Positions 46,447 through 58,200 of a DNA stretch of 64,000 nt are shown here, in pieces (position 1 is the first letter of the stretch; each line of letters opens with the position of its first letter). Source of the stretch: Xenopus tropicalis (lineage: Eukaryota > Chordata > Amphibia > Anura > Pipidae); assembly GCF_000004195.4 (NCBI RefSeq), contig NC_030679.2:35701712-35765711 (forward strand), written 5' to 3'. Both the position numbers and the translations under genes were made by a program. A model generated the notes under the pieces. That model did not search any database and was not told where the DNA came from. It saw only the letters and a program-made list of their open reading frames with translations.

Positions 46447-46965
46447 AAGCTGGCGATACATGCACTGATACAATCGTTTCATGCGATTTTCGGACCGTGT
46501 GTGGGCTCAGAATCATTGATCATTGGTTGGGACAAATGGCTGTTTAGTCAGTCTGACAGGTTAGAAAATCTGCACATGTATTGTGTATCTGACAATATCC
46601 TTGGGGGAAACTACAATGCATTTCTGGAAGTCACTTTTCGTATGATCAGTGTCTGCCAACTGTTTCATGTTCAGAACATCCTCCGATTTATCCTACAAAA
46701 TTCAGTCGGAATCAGGGGCGTAACTAAAGCAGACCCAGGGGGGCCCAGTAAGATCCTAATTAATGAGCAATTTCAATATATCTTGGTAGAATAAGTCAAC
46801 TTCCCAATGTTTTGGGGCCCTACATTTAGTTTGCTATGGGGCCCAGTAACTGCTAGTTACACCACTGGTCTGAATGTTAGTTTTGGATTGTTGCATTTAA
46901 ATGTACGCTCAATATCCGAACGTTCATCCGAAGAAGACTAAAATCTGAACGTGTATGGCCATCTT
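46447..46965. mobile_element. MITE, GGCCATACA family, carrying a nested hAT MITE
   Basis: The left end AAAGCTGGCGATACATGC and right end GTGTATGGCCATCTTAA are diverged family termini. A 155-bp element is inserted at 46713-46867. The plus-strand frame at 46501-46794 lies wholly inside this MITE and is not a gene. Confidence 0.7.
46713..46867. mobile_element. Nested 155-bp hAT-type MITE
   Basis: The ends CAGGGGCGTAACTA and TAGTTACACCACTG are inverted repeats. Octamers GTCGGAAT (46705-46712) and GTCTGAAT (46868-46875) differ at one position, fitting an 8-bp hAT duplication. Confidence 0.85.
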
Positions 46966-47485
46966 AAGGCCCCCTTCACATTTATACATACTATGCCCAT
47001 TTTTTTCAGGAGTCAATTAACCTGCCTGTATGTTTTTGGAGAATGGGAGAAACCCACACAGACACAGTGAGAATGTATAAACTCCTTGCAGGTAGGAGAA
47101 AGAAAAAAGTCAGGCAAAGAAAACCTCTATAGGAAGAAAACATATATTTCAATCTAAAATAAATCTCCAGGCAGTACTTCTTGTGTAAGATGTTTCATTG
47201 GCTTTGCAAATAACAGCAAAGGAAAGACAGATTTCCAACAGATCAATACAGATATGAAATATAAAGCAAAGACTGGAAATGGTTCCGCTGGAATTTAGAT
47301 TTGTATGTGGCAGATATCTGTATGTTTAAATAAAACATATACAACAAAACCAGGAAAGTAATTGCAGGGGGTGGGGGGGCTGCAATTGCATCCTGGGACT
47401 TGGAACTAAAGGGGATTAATATTTACAAAGGAAGGGAGCACTGAACTGTGATGGCTCAGAATCCTATAAGTGAGGGGGTTTCTAA
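46966..47485. other. Non-coding sequence
   Basis: No gene or recognised repeat; a G-run near 47369-47379. Confidence 0.45.
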
Positions 47486-47935
47486 AGGGGATGTTCACAT
47501 TTAAACTACATTTTAGTATGATGTAGGCAATGATATTCTGAGACAATTTGCAACTGGTTTTCATGTTTTATTTGTGGTTTTTGAGTTATTTCAATTTTTT
47601 CAGCAGCTCTCCAGTTTTAGCAGCTATCTGGTTGCTAGGGTCATTTTTACCTTACCAACCAGGCAGTGGTTTGAATGAGAGACTGGAATATGAATATGAG
47701 AGGGACTGAACAGAAAGATAAAAGTAGCAATAACAACAATATTGTAACCTCAGTGAACAATAGTTTTTTAGCTGCTCTGGTCAGTGACCCCTATTTGAAA
47801 GCTGGAAAGATGTAGAAGAGACTAATAGTTCAAACATTATAAAAAAAAATTATTAATGAAGACCAAATGCAAAGTTGCTAGGAATAGAACATTCTATGAC
47901 ATATTAAAAGTTAACTTAAACTCAAGCAGTCCTAA
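47486..47935 (+). mobile_element. Older dispersed repeat, uninterrupted copy
   Basis: It starts TAAAGGGGATGTTCACATTT and matches, in the same order, the repeat split at 5170/11786. It includes the uninterrupted GGTCAGTGACCCC at 47783, which serves as the empty site for the hAT insertion. No ORF. Confidence 0.8.
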
Positions 47936-48796
47936 TATTTTTTATTATGTCCTCTGATTGTCCTGTTAAAAATCCCAAAAACCAGTGCCATCTCACAGAA
48001 TTCTAGGGCCCTGTATTGAGTAATAATTCAATATTAGTGTAAAAAATTCATTTAATATTTAACGTGCATCCAAGTTTTAGCACAAGGACTAAAAATGTAA
48101 CAAATAAGCAATAAATATTTTAATGCATGAAAGAAACTTACAGGATGTATTAGAGAATTTGAAAACAAATTTGTGGTCTTTTACTTTGATGAATCCGCAG
48201 AAAAATGGACTCAAATGTGAAAAATTTCTGAAAATGTAATGGAGTCAATGGGAAGAGGAAATAACATTGAGGTTAAGGTCAAGTTCCAACAAACCTACTT
48301 GTACTATAGATCACTCAAATCTACTAACTCCTGCTCTAACCACTAACTACAACACACTAAGCAATGGGCATCCAGGCACCTCCTTATATAGCAAGTGGGA
48401 GGGCTCAGTTCCCATTGGTGGAAGGTAAATATGATGTATGTTAAACCATACCTGGAGAGAAAGTCAACTCATCACTAATCTGGAGCCCAACCCTGCAAAA
48501 CGCTCACTTGATCACCACTCTGTGTGCGTTATAAATACTATCAGTGACTGACAGACATTTTGACTAGCACCAACTGCCATAGGTGATTAAATGCAACCAT
48601 ACAATTATTTTTTTATTGTAGCTATTTTTATACCTTAGTATTCTGTTTGGGCTTTTTTGTTCCTGCGTTCCTGTTTCTTCCCCATGTGTATTATAATCAG
48701 TACAACACACAATCTAACTATAACATTTAAAAATAAAAATCCCACCAAATAAAAGAATAACAGACCACACAAATAAATGATATAAATTTCTCAGTA
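47936..48796. other. Non-coding sequence
   Basis: No gene or family repeat recognised. Confidence 0.45.
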
Positions 48797-49119
48797 CAGG
48801 TATGGGACCTATTATCCAGAATGCTCGGGACCTGGGGTTTTCCGGATAAGGGATCTTTCCGTAATTTGGATCTCCATAACTTAAGACTGCTAAAAATCAT
48901 TTAAATATTGATTAAACCCCCCAATAGGATTGTTTTGCCTCCAATAAGGATAAATAATATCTTATCTGGGATCAACTACAAGGTATTGTTTTATTATTAC
49001 AGAGAAATTATTTTTAAAAATTAGAATGATTTACTTATAATGGAGTCTATGGGAGATGGCCTTTCTGTAATTCGGAACTTTATGGATAATGGGTTTCCGG
49101 ATAAGGGATCCCATACCTG
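48797..49119. mobile_element. MITE, CAGGTATGGGA family, copy 5 (best preserved)
   Basis: The ends CAGGTATGGGACC and GGGATCCCATACCTG are flanked by TA. The 323-bp body folds back (TTTTCCGGATAAGGGATC against GGGTTTCCGGATAAGGGATC-type words). Confidence 0.92.
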
Positions 49120-50007
49120 TATATGTTGGATTGTATCTATGCATTAAATCTCTTGGTAGAAATAAGAAGATACCACCTTCGAAACAAAAGAAACACCAAT
49201 TCACACTATTTTAAAGCAGAGGCATGTTGCCCATTACTTGTATTATACTGACATCTTGTGGTCTCTAAGGCTTCAAGAGGAGTATGGGCATAATGTTCAA
49301 TACATAACCTTTTTCCTGAGCTTGCAGGTTTTTGGAACCACTTGCTATAGAACTGAAACTTGGAATAATAGCGAATATATCTTTTCAAAAGGATAACTGA
49401 TACTTTATTAAAATACTATTATGTTGCCCCCATGTCTGGTCTGGGAAAGGCACTAAGTAGGTGCTAAGGTAATATCAGCTCTAAGAGGTGGTTTATAGAA
49501 GATAACTGTGTAACCATTAGGTTTGGATAAGCAGAGAAAGTTTCCACTATACCACTATAACATACATTATCTAATATTTTGGTTCTCAGGAAAAATGTTC
49601 CTGTGACCACAACCAACCTATGGTGGCCACGTAGTGAATATCAGCAGCTTCTTCCCTTGGTGCAGCAGCCACAGATAGCCATGCCCCACTTACTGCACAC
49701 TAATGCACATAGCACATAATAGTTTTGCAAAGGTGCAAAATGCACCTTATGGGTGCTATGTTCCGTATACTGGGAGGGAGCTCCTGGAGTTGCAGTATTA
49801 GTTGCAAATAGCCATAGGGGTAGGCAGAGGAGCCATGAGCCTAGGGTGCAATTTTGGGGGGAGGGGGGGTGCTAGGCACATACCTGTACCTCTTTTGCCT
49901 ACCCCTAGTCCAGGTCCATTTCTCCCACAATGCTTGCTCTTTGTTTACCTGACATACCCCCTCCGGTGGCCAGCTGGGTTGCCTAAGGTGCCTGGCCCAA
50001 CACTGAC
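49120..50007. other. Non-coding sequence
   Basis: No gene. 49800-49990 has an old MITE-like GC-rich segment (GGTGCAATTTTGGGGGGAGG) with no clear ends. Confidence 0.4.
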
Positions 50008-50280
50008 ATCAGGATTCCCCTTGAGAAAGGCTTTCTGTGCCAAAACGTTGGGGTAATTCTCATCTTTGGCAAGTGTATACGCTCACCTGTGTGTCCTTTT
50101 TCTTTACCTGTGTACACTCTTGTGGTATGAATTTTCTTATAGAATTATGTGAAATTAACAGTATTGTATTGATTAAAATTGATTTTTGTTAAACCTTTTG
50201 AATACCATATAAAATATAATTACCTTTTAATACTATCACTATGCCTGTGATTATTTGAGTGCAAGCCCTTATTTTATCAA
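50008..50280 (+). ncRNA. Fossil hammerhead-ribozyme-like core in a dispersed repeat
   Basis: CTTGAGAAAGGC, a short loop, GCCAAAACGTTGGGGTA (50019-50055) has the layout of a hammerhead core: CTGATGA, stem II GGC/GCC, GAAAC. The core positions are mutated here. The same layout recurs at 54905 and 62305. Hammerheads are known to be common in Xenopus and in Penelope-like elements. Whether this is a true descendant is inference, and it would not be expected to cleave. Confidence 0.35.
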
Positions 50281-52125
50281 AATATACCAGCACTGACATC
50301 ATCACAGCTTAGAATCTGTTACACGAGCCTATTATTATGAGAGGGTTAGCTAAGGGCTTTGTTTAGGAAGAAAACAGAATTCAGGGCCGATAACATTTTG
50401 CTGTTAACCTTGCTTTCAGGAAAAACAAACAACTTTAATTTCACAAATATATTTTATTCTGTACTTAACAAAAACAGTTCAAAAATACATAAGAGTTTCA
50501 CAGCCAGAGAAGGTAAAAGAGGGTTCTTCTGCAGACAGAAACATTTGTTCACATCTGCCGTTACACAACCAATAAACTGATGGAGACAAATACAAACAGT
50601 ACTGTAATGCAGAGCAAATGGCACAACTCAGATAACCTCTCACAGCTATTTCTGTGTGCATGGAATTTATCCTTGAGCCTTTACTTTAATCACCCACCAC
50701 TGCAATCCCTGACCTGGCACAGTACAGGACATTCAGCTTTATGCCTCTCTATTACTCCAAAAGTACAGTTTCATATACTTTCCTTGTATTGTCAAAGGGG
50801 CTAAAGCCATGCAGAGCAGAAACATAGTTACATAAACACATAGCTGAGGAAGGAATTGAGAGGTTCTTCAACTGGTACAGACAATAGTTTCATTATAGAC
50901 AGGAAGCTAGCCATAAACGACTGATAACACTGATTTAGGTGTTGGGCAGACAATCTCAACAGATATTTTTGTACAGTGGATATTGGTCAGTTTGTCGATC
51001 AAGACGGTTTGAAAATTTCATCCATGTCAGCCAATGCATGCTGCACTGGCAGCTCCTTCTCACTAGTACCAATTCTTTAAACTGCTGACCCAAACAAATG
51101 GATAATAGAAAGGTGCAATATCCACCCTTTAGGCCCATGGGACAGTCAGCCAGTGTATGGTCACTATAGAAATATATGAAGGACAGGGAGTAACAGCAGC
51201 TACATTTGCTATTTCTGACATAGGAATCATTCCAAAGCAAATATGGCATACAGCACAACCCAAAATAAACATTATTCATTAATGTTTCGACAGTGCTGTA
51301 ATGGAAGCTGTCAAACAAGCAGTTTGAGTATTATTTTGCATTTGCACTGTCTCACTGGTGGAACAGCCCAAGAATATCCTAACATATAATGTATACTTAT
51401 GGCGCGCTAGTGGTATTTGGTAACTATGGGTACCCCTGCTCAATGTATTTACCAATGGCTGGAAAAGCAGAACAGATACCTTTTTCATGATCAATACCTG
51501 GAGCGGTTTACAATACCCTCTGAGAGAGCACGCACATTGTTAACCAAGATCCCCAATAACTGGGTCAAGCATATGTGCCAAACATTTATTGCAGAACTAC
51601 AAATGTGTACACACCCGAGGGCATCAGTGTGAAAAAAGGCATCACTGCTTGGTGGACAGCATTTTTCTTAACCCTAAAGAATCACTGGGTCATCTTGATA
51701 GGAATTTGTTTTAGCAGGGCCATCATTTACCTATAGTTTTTTTTTTTAATGTAATGGAGATTCAAGACACTAACAAGAATGAGTCATATGAAGTTTCTAA
51801 GTGCTTCAAAATGTTAAGGGTACCTGTTAACTTGCATTAGCAGTTAAAGAGCAACGAAAGTAAAAAAAAAAAAAAAAAAAAAAAAACGCTTGGGACAGAA
51901 TTAAAGGCAAATATCTCCACTATCATACCTAAGCATCTTTAGGCACCCTTTTAAGCAGAACTTGATCTGATAAACTTACAATTTGAGAGAAAAAAAAAAG
52001 ATCATCAACTGCCAACACAGTTATTAATATTACTTTTTTTTTTAACCACTAACATATAAAACTAATTTTCTTTAAGAAAAATGTAGAAATATCTATTTTT
52101 ATTTCTTCAGGGAAATATCTAGCAT
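50281..52125 (-). other. mat2b: Probable mat2b 3' untranslated and downstream region
   Basis: The mat2b stop is at 52126-52128. Going downstream on the minus strand, possible AATAAA signals are the complements of TTTATT at 52097, about 51585 and 50453-50458; I cannot tell which is used. A run of 25 A on the plus strand (51862-51886) would be a T-run in the transcript. The region carries no clear repeat family apart from GGCCATACA-like scraps near 50905 and 51150, and no other gene. Confidence 0.4.
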
Positions 52126-52296
52126 CTAATGGAAGACTGTTTGTCTCCATCTCTTGTCCACTAAGAATGGCCAAAGGCTTTCCCTAATGCCCACTCTGAA
52201 TGGTGTTCTCTGACCAATGCCTATTTTCTCCAATTTGGAACAGTCAAGCTGGGGATTCCATGGCCGAGGAGTTGCCCCAACAGGCTCATCTGTGAT
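52126..52296 (-). CDS. mat2b: mat2b exon 7 (C-terminus and stop)
   Basis: 171 bp, 56 codons plus TAG at 52126-52128. It begins [12 protein letters not shown], contains [20 protein letters not shown] and ends with the conserved KRWRQTVFH tail, which in the human complex inserts toward the MAT2A subunit interface. The acceptor follows a TTTCTTTTCTCT pyrimidine tract. Confidence 0.95.
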   Translation of the reverse strand: MTDEPVGATPRPWNPQLDCSKLEKIGIGQRTPFRVGIRESLWPFLVDKRWRQTVFH

Positions 52297-55200
52297 CTAG
52301 AGAAAAGAAATGGGTAAAAAAAAAAGAGAACAGAAAATTAATTACCAATTTAGATTTCATAGATGCTTAATTTAAATATAATTACACTGCATTCTAAATC
52401 CTTAGATTTTTCCCTTTTTCTTCTCCTTTTTATTATTGCTTTCTTTAAATAGCACAAGAAAAAAACATTCAGCGTAAAAATACTGTTGGTGTTTCATCAA
52501 ATCATTGTGTCCATTACTTAATTCATGGTTCAGTCCTTCAGTGCACCTTATATAAATAGTGACCAGTAGATATTTATGTCCACTGGCCAGAGGGAATCAG
52601 TAAAAACAAAGGAAATGGGCAAATTGCACATGCCTTAGTGAAGGCTTCAGTGGGCAGGGGCAATACTTCTTTAACTCTCCTGCACACACACACGGCAGCC
52701 CAAACCTATAAATGTTGTGCCAGAAGAATGACAATGGCATGTGCAGTAGAGTGAAAAGCCTAGTTTAAGTTCGGCTTTTCCACTCTACTACGCGCGCGCA
52801 CGCGAAGCAGGAAGCTCAGCAGGTACCCAAGGCTGGTGCTATTCTCTCCAAACAGGGGCACCAGCCCGGGGTAAAAGGTGAGCGATTTAAGTCACTTGGG
52901 GGTGCCTTAGCCTTTTTTAAGCCGAAGTCTGTAAAGTTTCTCTGCCTGCTGCATCATAGATTCTCATGCACCGTGGGTCAATCTGTGCCTGCACTGCTGT
53001 TCATGGAAGGAAATGCTTGCTCCAGATTGCAGCAAATGTATATGTGCCAGTTTCTTAAATGAGCTGCAGTGCAAACTTTGGGTCTTTATAAAGGAGAGGC
53101 GCTCTATGTGTTATTTTATGTTATTTTATGTGGGATTTACTCTTTTTTATTTAGAGGTTTGATCAGCACAAAGGTTGCACAATGAAAATGTACAGTGCTG
53201 CAGAGGATACAAAAACTATGCCTGTCCAATGACTTACTATCTATGATAGAGTTCTCTTGTACTTTAATATTCCAGCACCATTGCCTATTCCTTATTAAAT
53301 GAACTCTTCTGTACTTGCTGCTCACATGGCAGTTGCATTTTTTTTATAGCAGAACATGAATATCTGACTATAACTGCTATGGAGGCCCCAAGTCTAAAGA
53401 TTGTGTCAGTAAGCACAATAATGTGACTGCTTAGTTAAAAGGGCTGGCATGTAAAGTGTTAACAGGGGCACCTAGTGTCAATGCAGACCACACAAAGGTG
53501 GCATTATATGGGGTGACATGTATGGAACTCCAACTAATCAGCTCTAACGCTGAATGGGAGGACACCATTTGAGGGACCATAAATATTTACGGCTAGCTTT
53601 GAATTGTTTCATTACTTTTGGCCATCTGGCCAAACAGTCAGAAAGAAGGAAAAGAATAGAAGTAAGTGTGGATTTACTTTATTTCCTTTCAGCTGATAAA
53701 AAATTACTATCAGAAACCACAATTCTTGATCCACAAGATTTGTTAAATTTTCAGTCTAAATGGCCCTTCAACTGGCCATACATGCATAGATGCTCTGGCA
53801 TCACGGTTAAAATTGGCTAGAATTATTCAGAAATATTAGAGGCATTATGCATTTATAAGAACCAGTGGCTGGAAAAGCGAACACATGTATAGCAGGAGAC
53901 ATAAACAGAAGCATTAATTAGCAAGGCTTAGAACACTGAGTATTAGTGTTTTATTTGCACCACAGATTTACTTACTGGACGCAGATGGCTGCTGGGAAGG
54001 TTGAAGGCATCTGCCATGGCACAAGTCATTTCATATTTGGTCATCTGTTCATTTCCAGACCAGTGGTATATACCCTTAATAGATGGATCCTAGGAGAAAT
54101 GGAGCCACGAATATTTAGATGAAATTAAACAGATCTCACTTACTATATAAAGCCACAAAAAAATGGAATGCCTATAGTACTACCCCAAAACAGCTACTAA
54201 CTTTTGCATGCTGCCTTGTGTGTTTTAAGCAGTGATAAGGAGTGTCTGATGTGAAAATCTGCCTGGTTATCCCATACCCAATATATAATGCTACAACATT
54301 AATTGTTTTCCACTTTAAACAAAATCTATGTTACATTAAACAATATGGGTATTGGTAATAAACAGAGTTTGTAACACAGCAACTGTTTACCAGACCAGTT
54401 ACTCATGACTTCCAATAAAACTGCTTTAAATGTACTTATAAACCGATAATAGATTTGCAGGGTTTACTAGACTGGAGAAAACTATTTGCCTATATTTATA
54501 TATGAAGATTTGTCTATATTTATCTATGAAGTCCAGGTCATGATATACACCACTATCTAGTAGAATTAAATCTAAATCAACTGGACTTTGAGTTTCCTAA
54601 TTTTTCACCAATCATCCAAATGGCTTCTTCAGTTGGAAGAAGCTGCTGCTCAGATGAGTGGTGAAACATTTTCAAGAAAACTGAGAAAGTTCTACTATAT
54701 CTATATTGCCTATATTCAACATAACTAACACAACTTTAGTGCTCAATGCATTGTCCTTGTGTGTTGTTCTCTGGTATAGTTTATTTTATCTTCACCATGG
54801 CACTCTTCATGTTATTTTCTTATCTTTTATGGTAACAATAGCACAACATCAGTAACCAATATGATCTATAGCATTTCAGCCCAGGCCATGGTGGTTCTTT
54901 ACAGTACCCTTGATAAAGGCGTTTCAGCCAAAATGTTGGGGTATTCTCTCATCCAGAGTATCTGCCTTCATTTCTTTTTGCTTATCACTGGGTGGAATGT
55001 ATTGACTTGTACATTGATGAATATTGTGATTTTATTTTTTTTTTTACAAATGTAAAATTGTTGTTATACAATATCCCGGTAAATAAAAAAAGTTTCTTTT
55101 TTTAACTATAGTACCACCCTGGTTTATACTTTTCTAGTCTGCAGGGTTTGTATGTGGGTTTCCATGGTATATTTAATCCTCTGTTGGGGGGATTTGGAAA

Positions 55201-58200
55201 CCTTAGCACCTAAATATTTTTTGTTTTTTAAAGGGAAAGTATACCTCCATTATTCTAAATTTTGGTTCTTTGCAGTACGCTAGATAAAAGGCAGATGGGA
55301 GATATTCAGTGACAAGTGGCTGGTTAGGAGATATATATATTTGAAAGAAACTAGTTGATAAGCATTATGTTTGCATTTCTTTTTATTCTGCTTTATGAAA
55401 CAAGTTAGTGGTGCCTTTTACCTGAAGTCTACGCTCTGTTAATTGAAGGCAAACACTAGCAACATCTTTGACATATGTTGGAAACCTTTGCTGCCAATGG
55501 TCCATATTTGCTGACTTGTTGCTAAACTGCACCTTATCGAACAGAATTGTGACTGCGCTTTCACTAAGTTTTTCCACGTCTCCATATAGCACTGGCACTC
55601 GAAGAACTGCAGCACCTATTACAAAGCAAACGAGTAAGAGTCAGATTTTAGAACCATAAATAAAATAAGGACAAGAGGGTCGTATAACCCAGGAGTTAAT
55701 TTGAACTACGCTGCTGTCTCATACTGCCATGCTTTTAAAAAAAGAGACTGGTAGCCAGCAGCACTGGATGTGCTATTGTTTAGCAGCTGTTGTTAGAACT
55801 GGAACACAAGAGATAAAATCACCTGAAAAGAGCTTTGTTGTTTTTGGCTGATATTTCTACTCCAGAGCAAAGCCACTTAACCAATACCAGTGTATCTTTC
55901 ACACTAAAAAGTAATTTTAATATACAGAATGATATTTGGAGACAATACCTTCATTATTGTGCAATACTGCTCTCTCTCCTTCAAGTTTTGTTTTGCCATA
56001 AAGGTTCAAGGGATTTGGTACGGAATCTTCCCTGTAAGGTGGGCTTGTTCCATCAAAAACATAATCTGAGCTAACATAAATAAGAAATGCTCCGACTCCA
56101 GCTATAAAAAAAAAATGTAAACACAAAAATATTTATTTCAGTATGACATTATTTACTTGACTTATTCATCAGGAAGCCAATACAATTACTTATTTGTGTA
56201 TAAATTGTGTATAGTGGTTGGATGAGAAAACAGATGAATCACTAAAATTATGCTAATAATTATAAGTGTTCAACTGCAATCATATTTTACTACTGTACCT
56301 CATTGGAGAGATATACTAATAAAAGGTGATATGCAGTTCAAAACCTTTTGGATGTCACTTTTTCTAGAGAAACTTGCCTGCTGCAGATTGTACATGCATA
56401 GAAACCTGTGGATAAATGACTGAATCAAAATATTTCTAATATAGTTAGTTAGGCAAAAATGTAATCTATCAAGGTTGAAGTAAGCAGATGTCTAACAAAA
56501 TATCCAGAACACTACTTCCTGCTTTCAGCTTTCTAACCTCTTAGTTAGTCAGTGACTTTAGGGGGGGGGCACATGGGACATAACTGTTCAGTTAGTTTGT
56601 GAGCAAGCAGGTCAGATTCAAAAGCAAACTAACTGAACTGTGGTGACCCATATAGCCCCTTCTCAAGTCACTAATTTGTTACTGACTGCTTACAGCTTAG
56701 ATAGCTGTAAAGGAGGAAGTAGTGTTCTGGCTATTATGTTAGACATTTGCCCACTCCAGCCTGTATAGATTACATATTTTTGGCTAACTATCTATATTAA
56801 AAACATTTTTTATTTTGTGCAGTCTCATTTTTACACTGACCTGTTCCTTTAAACATTTTACTGCTTGTGCCTTGTGCCCTCTAAAATGTTAATACATTTA
56901 TCGGTTTATTAACCATGTCCATGTATGCGATAGTATAGATTGGTAAGTATATAGGTTGTATGTGCTGGGTTTACTTGGAAGGGTTGAACTTGATGGACTC
57001 TTTTTTTCAACCCTATGTAATTATGTAACTATGTCTTATATTTAAGTATTCTTTTAAAGTGGTGTTTTGTTCTAAAAACACAAAGAAAAAAAGCAGTGAG
57101 GTCTAGATTTTCTTACCAGCTTCTTTTGCTAAATTCTCAGATGCCACTACGTTTAGCAGTGAGGCAAACTCTGGTTGACTTTCCACAATATCAGGTCTCC
57201 TTTCTGCTGCACAATGAATGATCACATGAGGCTAGAAATTACACAATTAAAATTAGAAACAAAAATGACAGTATATTAAAGTAATCAGATTCTTTCTTAC
57301 ACTGTGATTCTGAAAAAAACCTGACCCGCAGCTCTTGATAGGGACTGCATAAGCACGATGGCTGGGGGTTGGGAAGGTAATTCACCAGTCAAGAGCAAGA
57401 GATTTAGGGCTGACACTGAACCATGGAGCATTGCAGTAAGTTATACAGTGGTGTGAAAAACTATTTGCCCCCTTCCTGATTTCTTATTCTTTTGCATGTT
57501 TGTCACACTTAAATGTTTCTGCTCATCAAAAACCGTTAACTGTTAGTCAAAGATAACATAATTGAACACAAAATGCAGTTTTTAAATGAAGGTTTACGTT
57601 ATTAAGGGAGAAAAAAAACTCCAAATCTACATGGCCCTGTGTGAAAAAGTGATTGCCCCCCTTGTTAAAAATAACTTAACTGTGGTTTATCAATTTCAAT
57701 TTTCAATTTCAATATCAATTTCTGTAGTCACCCCCAGGCCTGATTACTGCCACACCTGTTTCAATCAAGAAATCACTTAAATAGGAGCTACCTGACACAG
57801 AGAAGTAGACCAAAAGCACCTCAAAAGCTAGACATCATACCAAGATCCAAAGAAATTGAGGAACAAATGAGAACAAAAGTAATTGAGATCTATCAGTCTG
57901 GTAAAGGTTATAAAGCCATTTCTAAAGCTTTGGGACTCCAGCGAACCACAGTGAGAGCCATTATCCACAAATGGCAAAAACATGGAACAGTGGTGAACCT
58001 TCCCAGGAGTGGCCGGCCGACCAAAATTACCCCAAGAGCGCAGAGACAACTCATCCAAGAGGCCACAAAAGACCCCAGGACAACATCTAAAGAACTGCAG
58101 GCCTCACTTGCCTCAATTAAGGTCAGTGTTCACGACTCCACCATAAGAAAGAGACTGGGCAAAAACGGCCTGCATGGCAGATTTCCAAGGCGCAAACCAC

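Larger units (their letters stand above)
54090..55421. other. mat2b intron 5
   Basis: Non-coding. It contains two repeats with hammerhead-like cores (54485-54700 and 54890-55120). The rest is AT-rich; 55230-55420 ends in a TATATATA run and shows nothing recognisable. Confidence 0.6.

Noticed and set aside
46501..46794. 97-codon plus-strand ORF
   Set aside because: Lies within nested MITEs and crosses their boundary.
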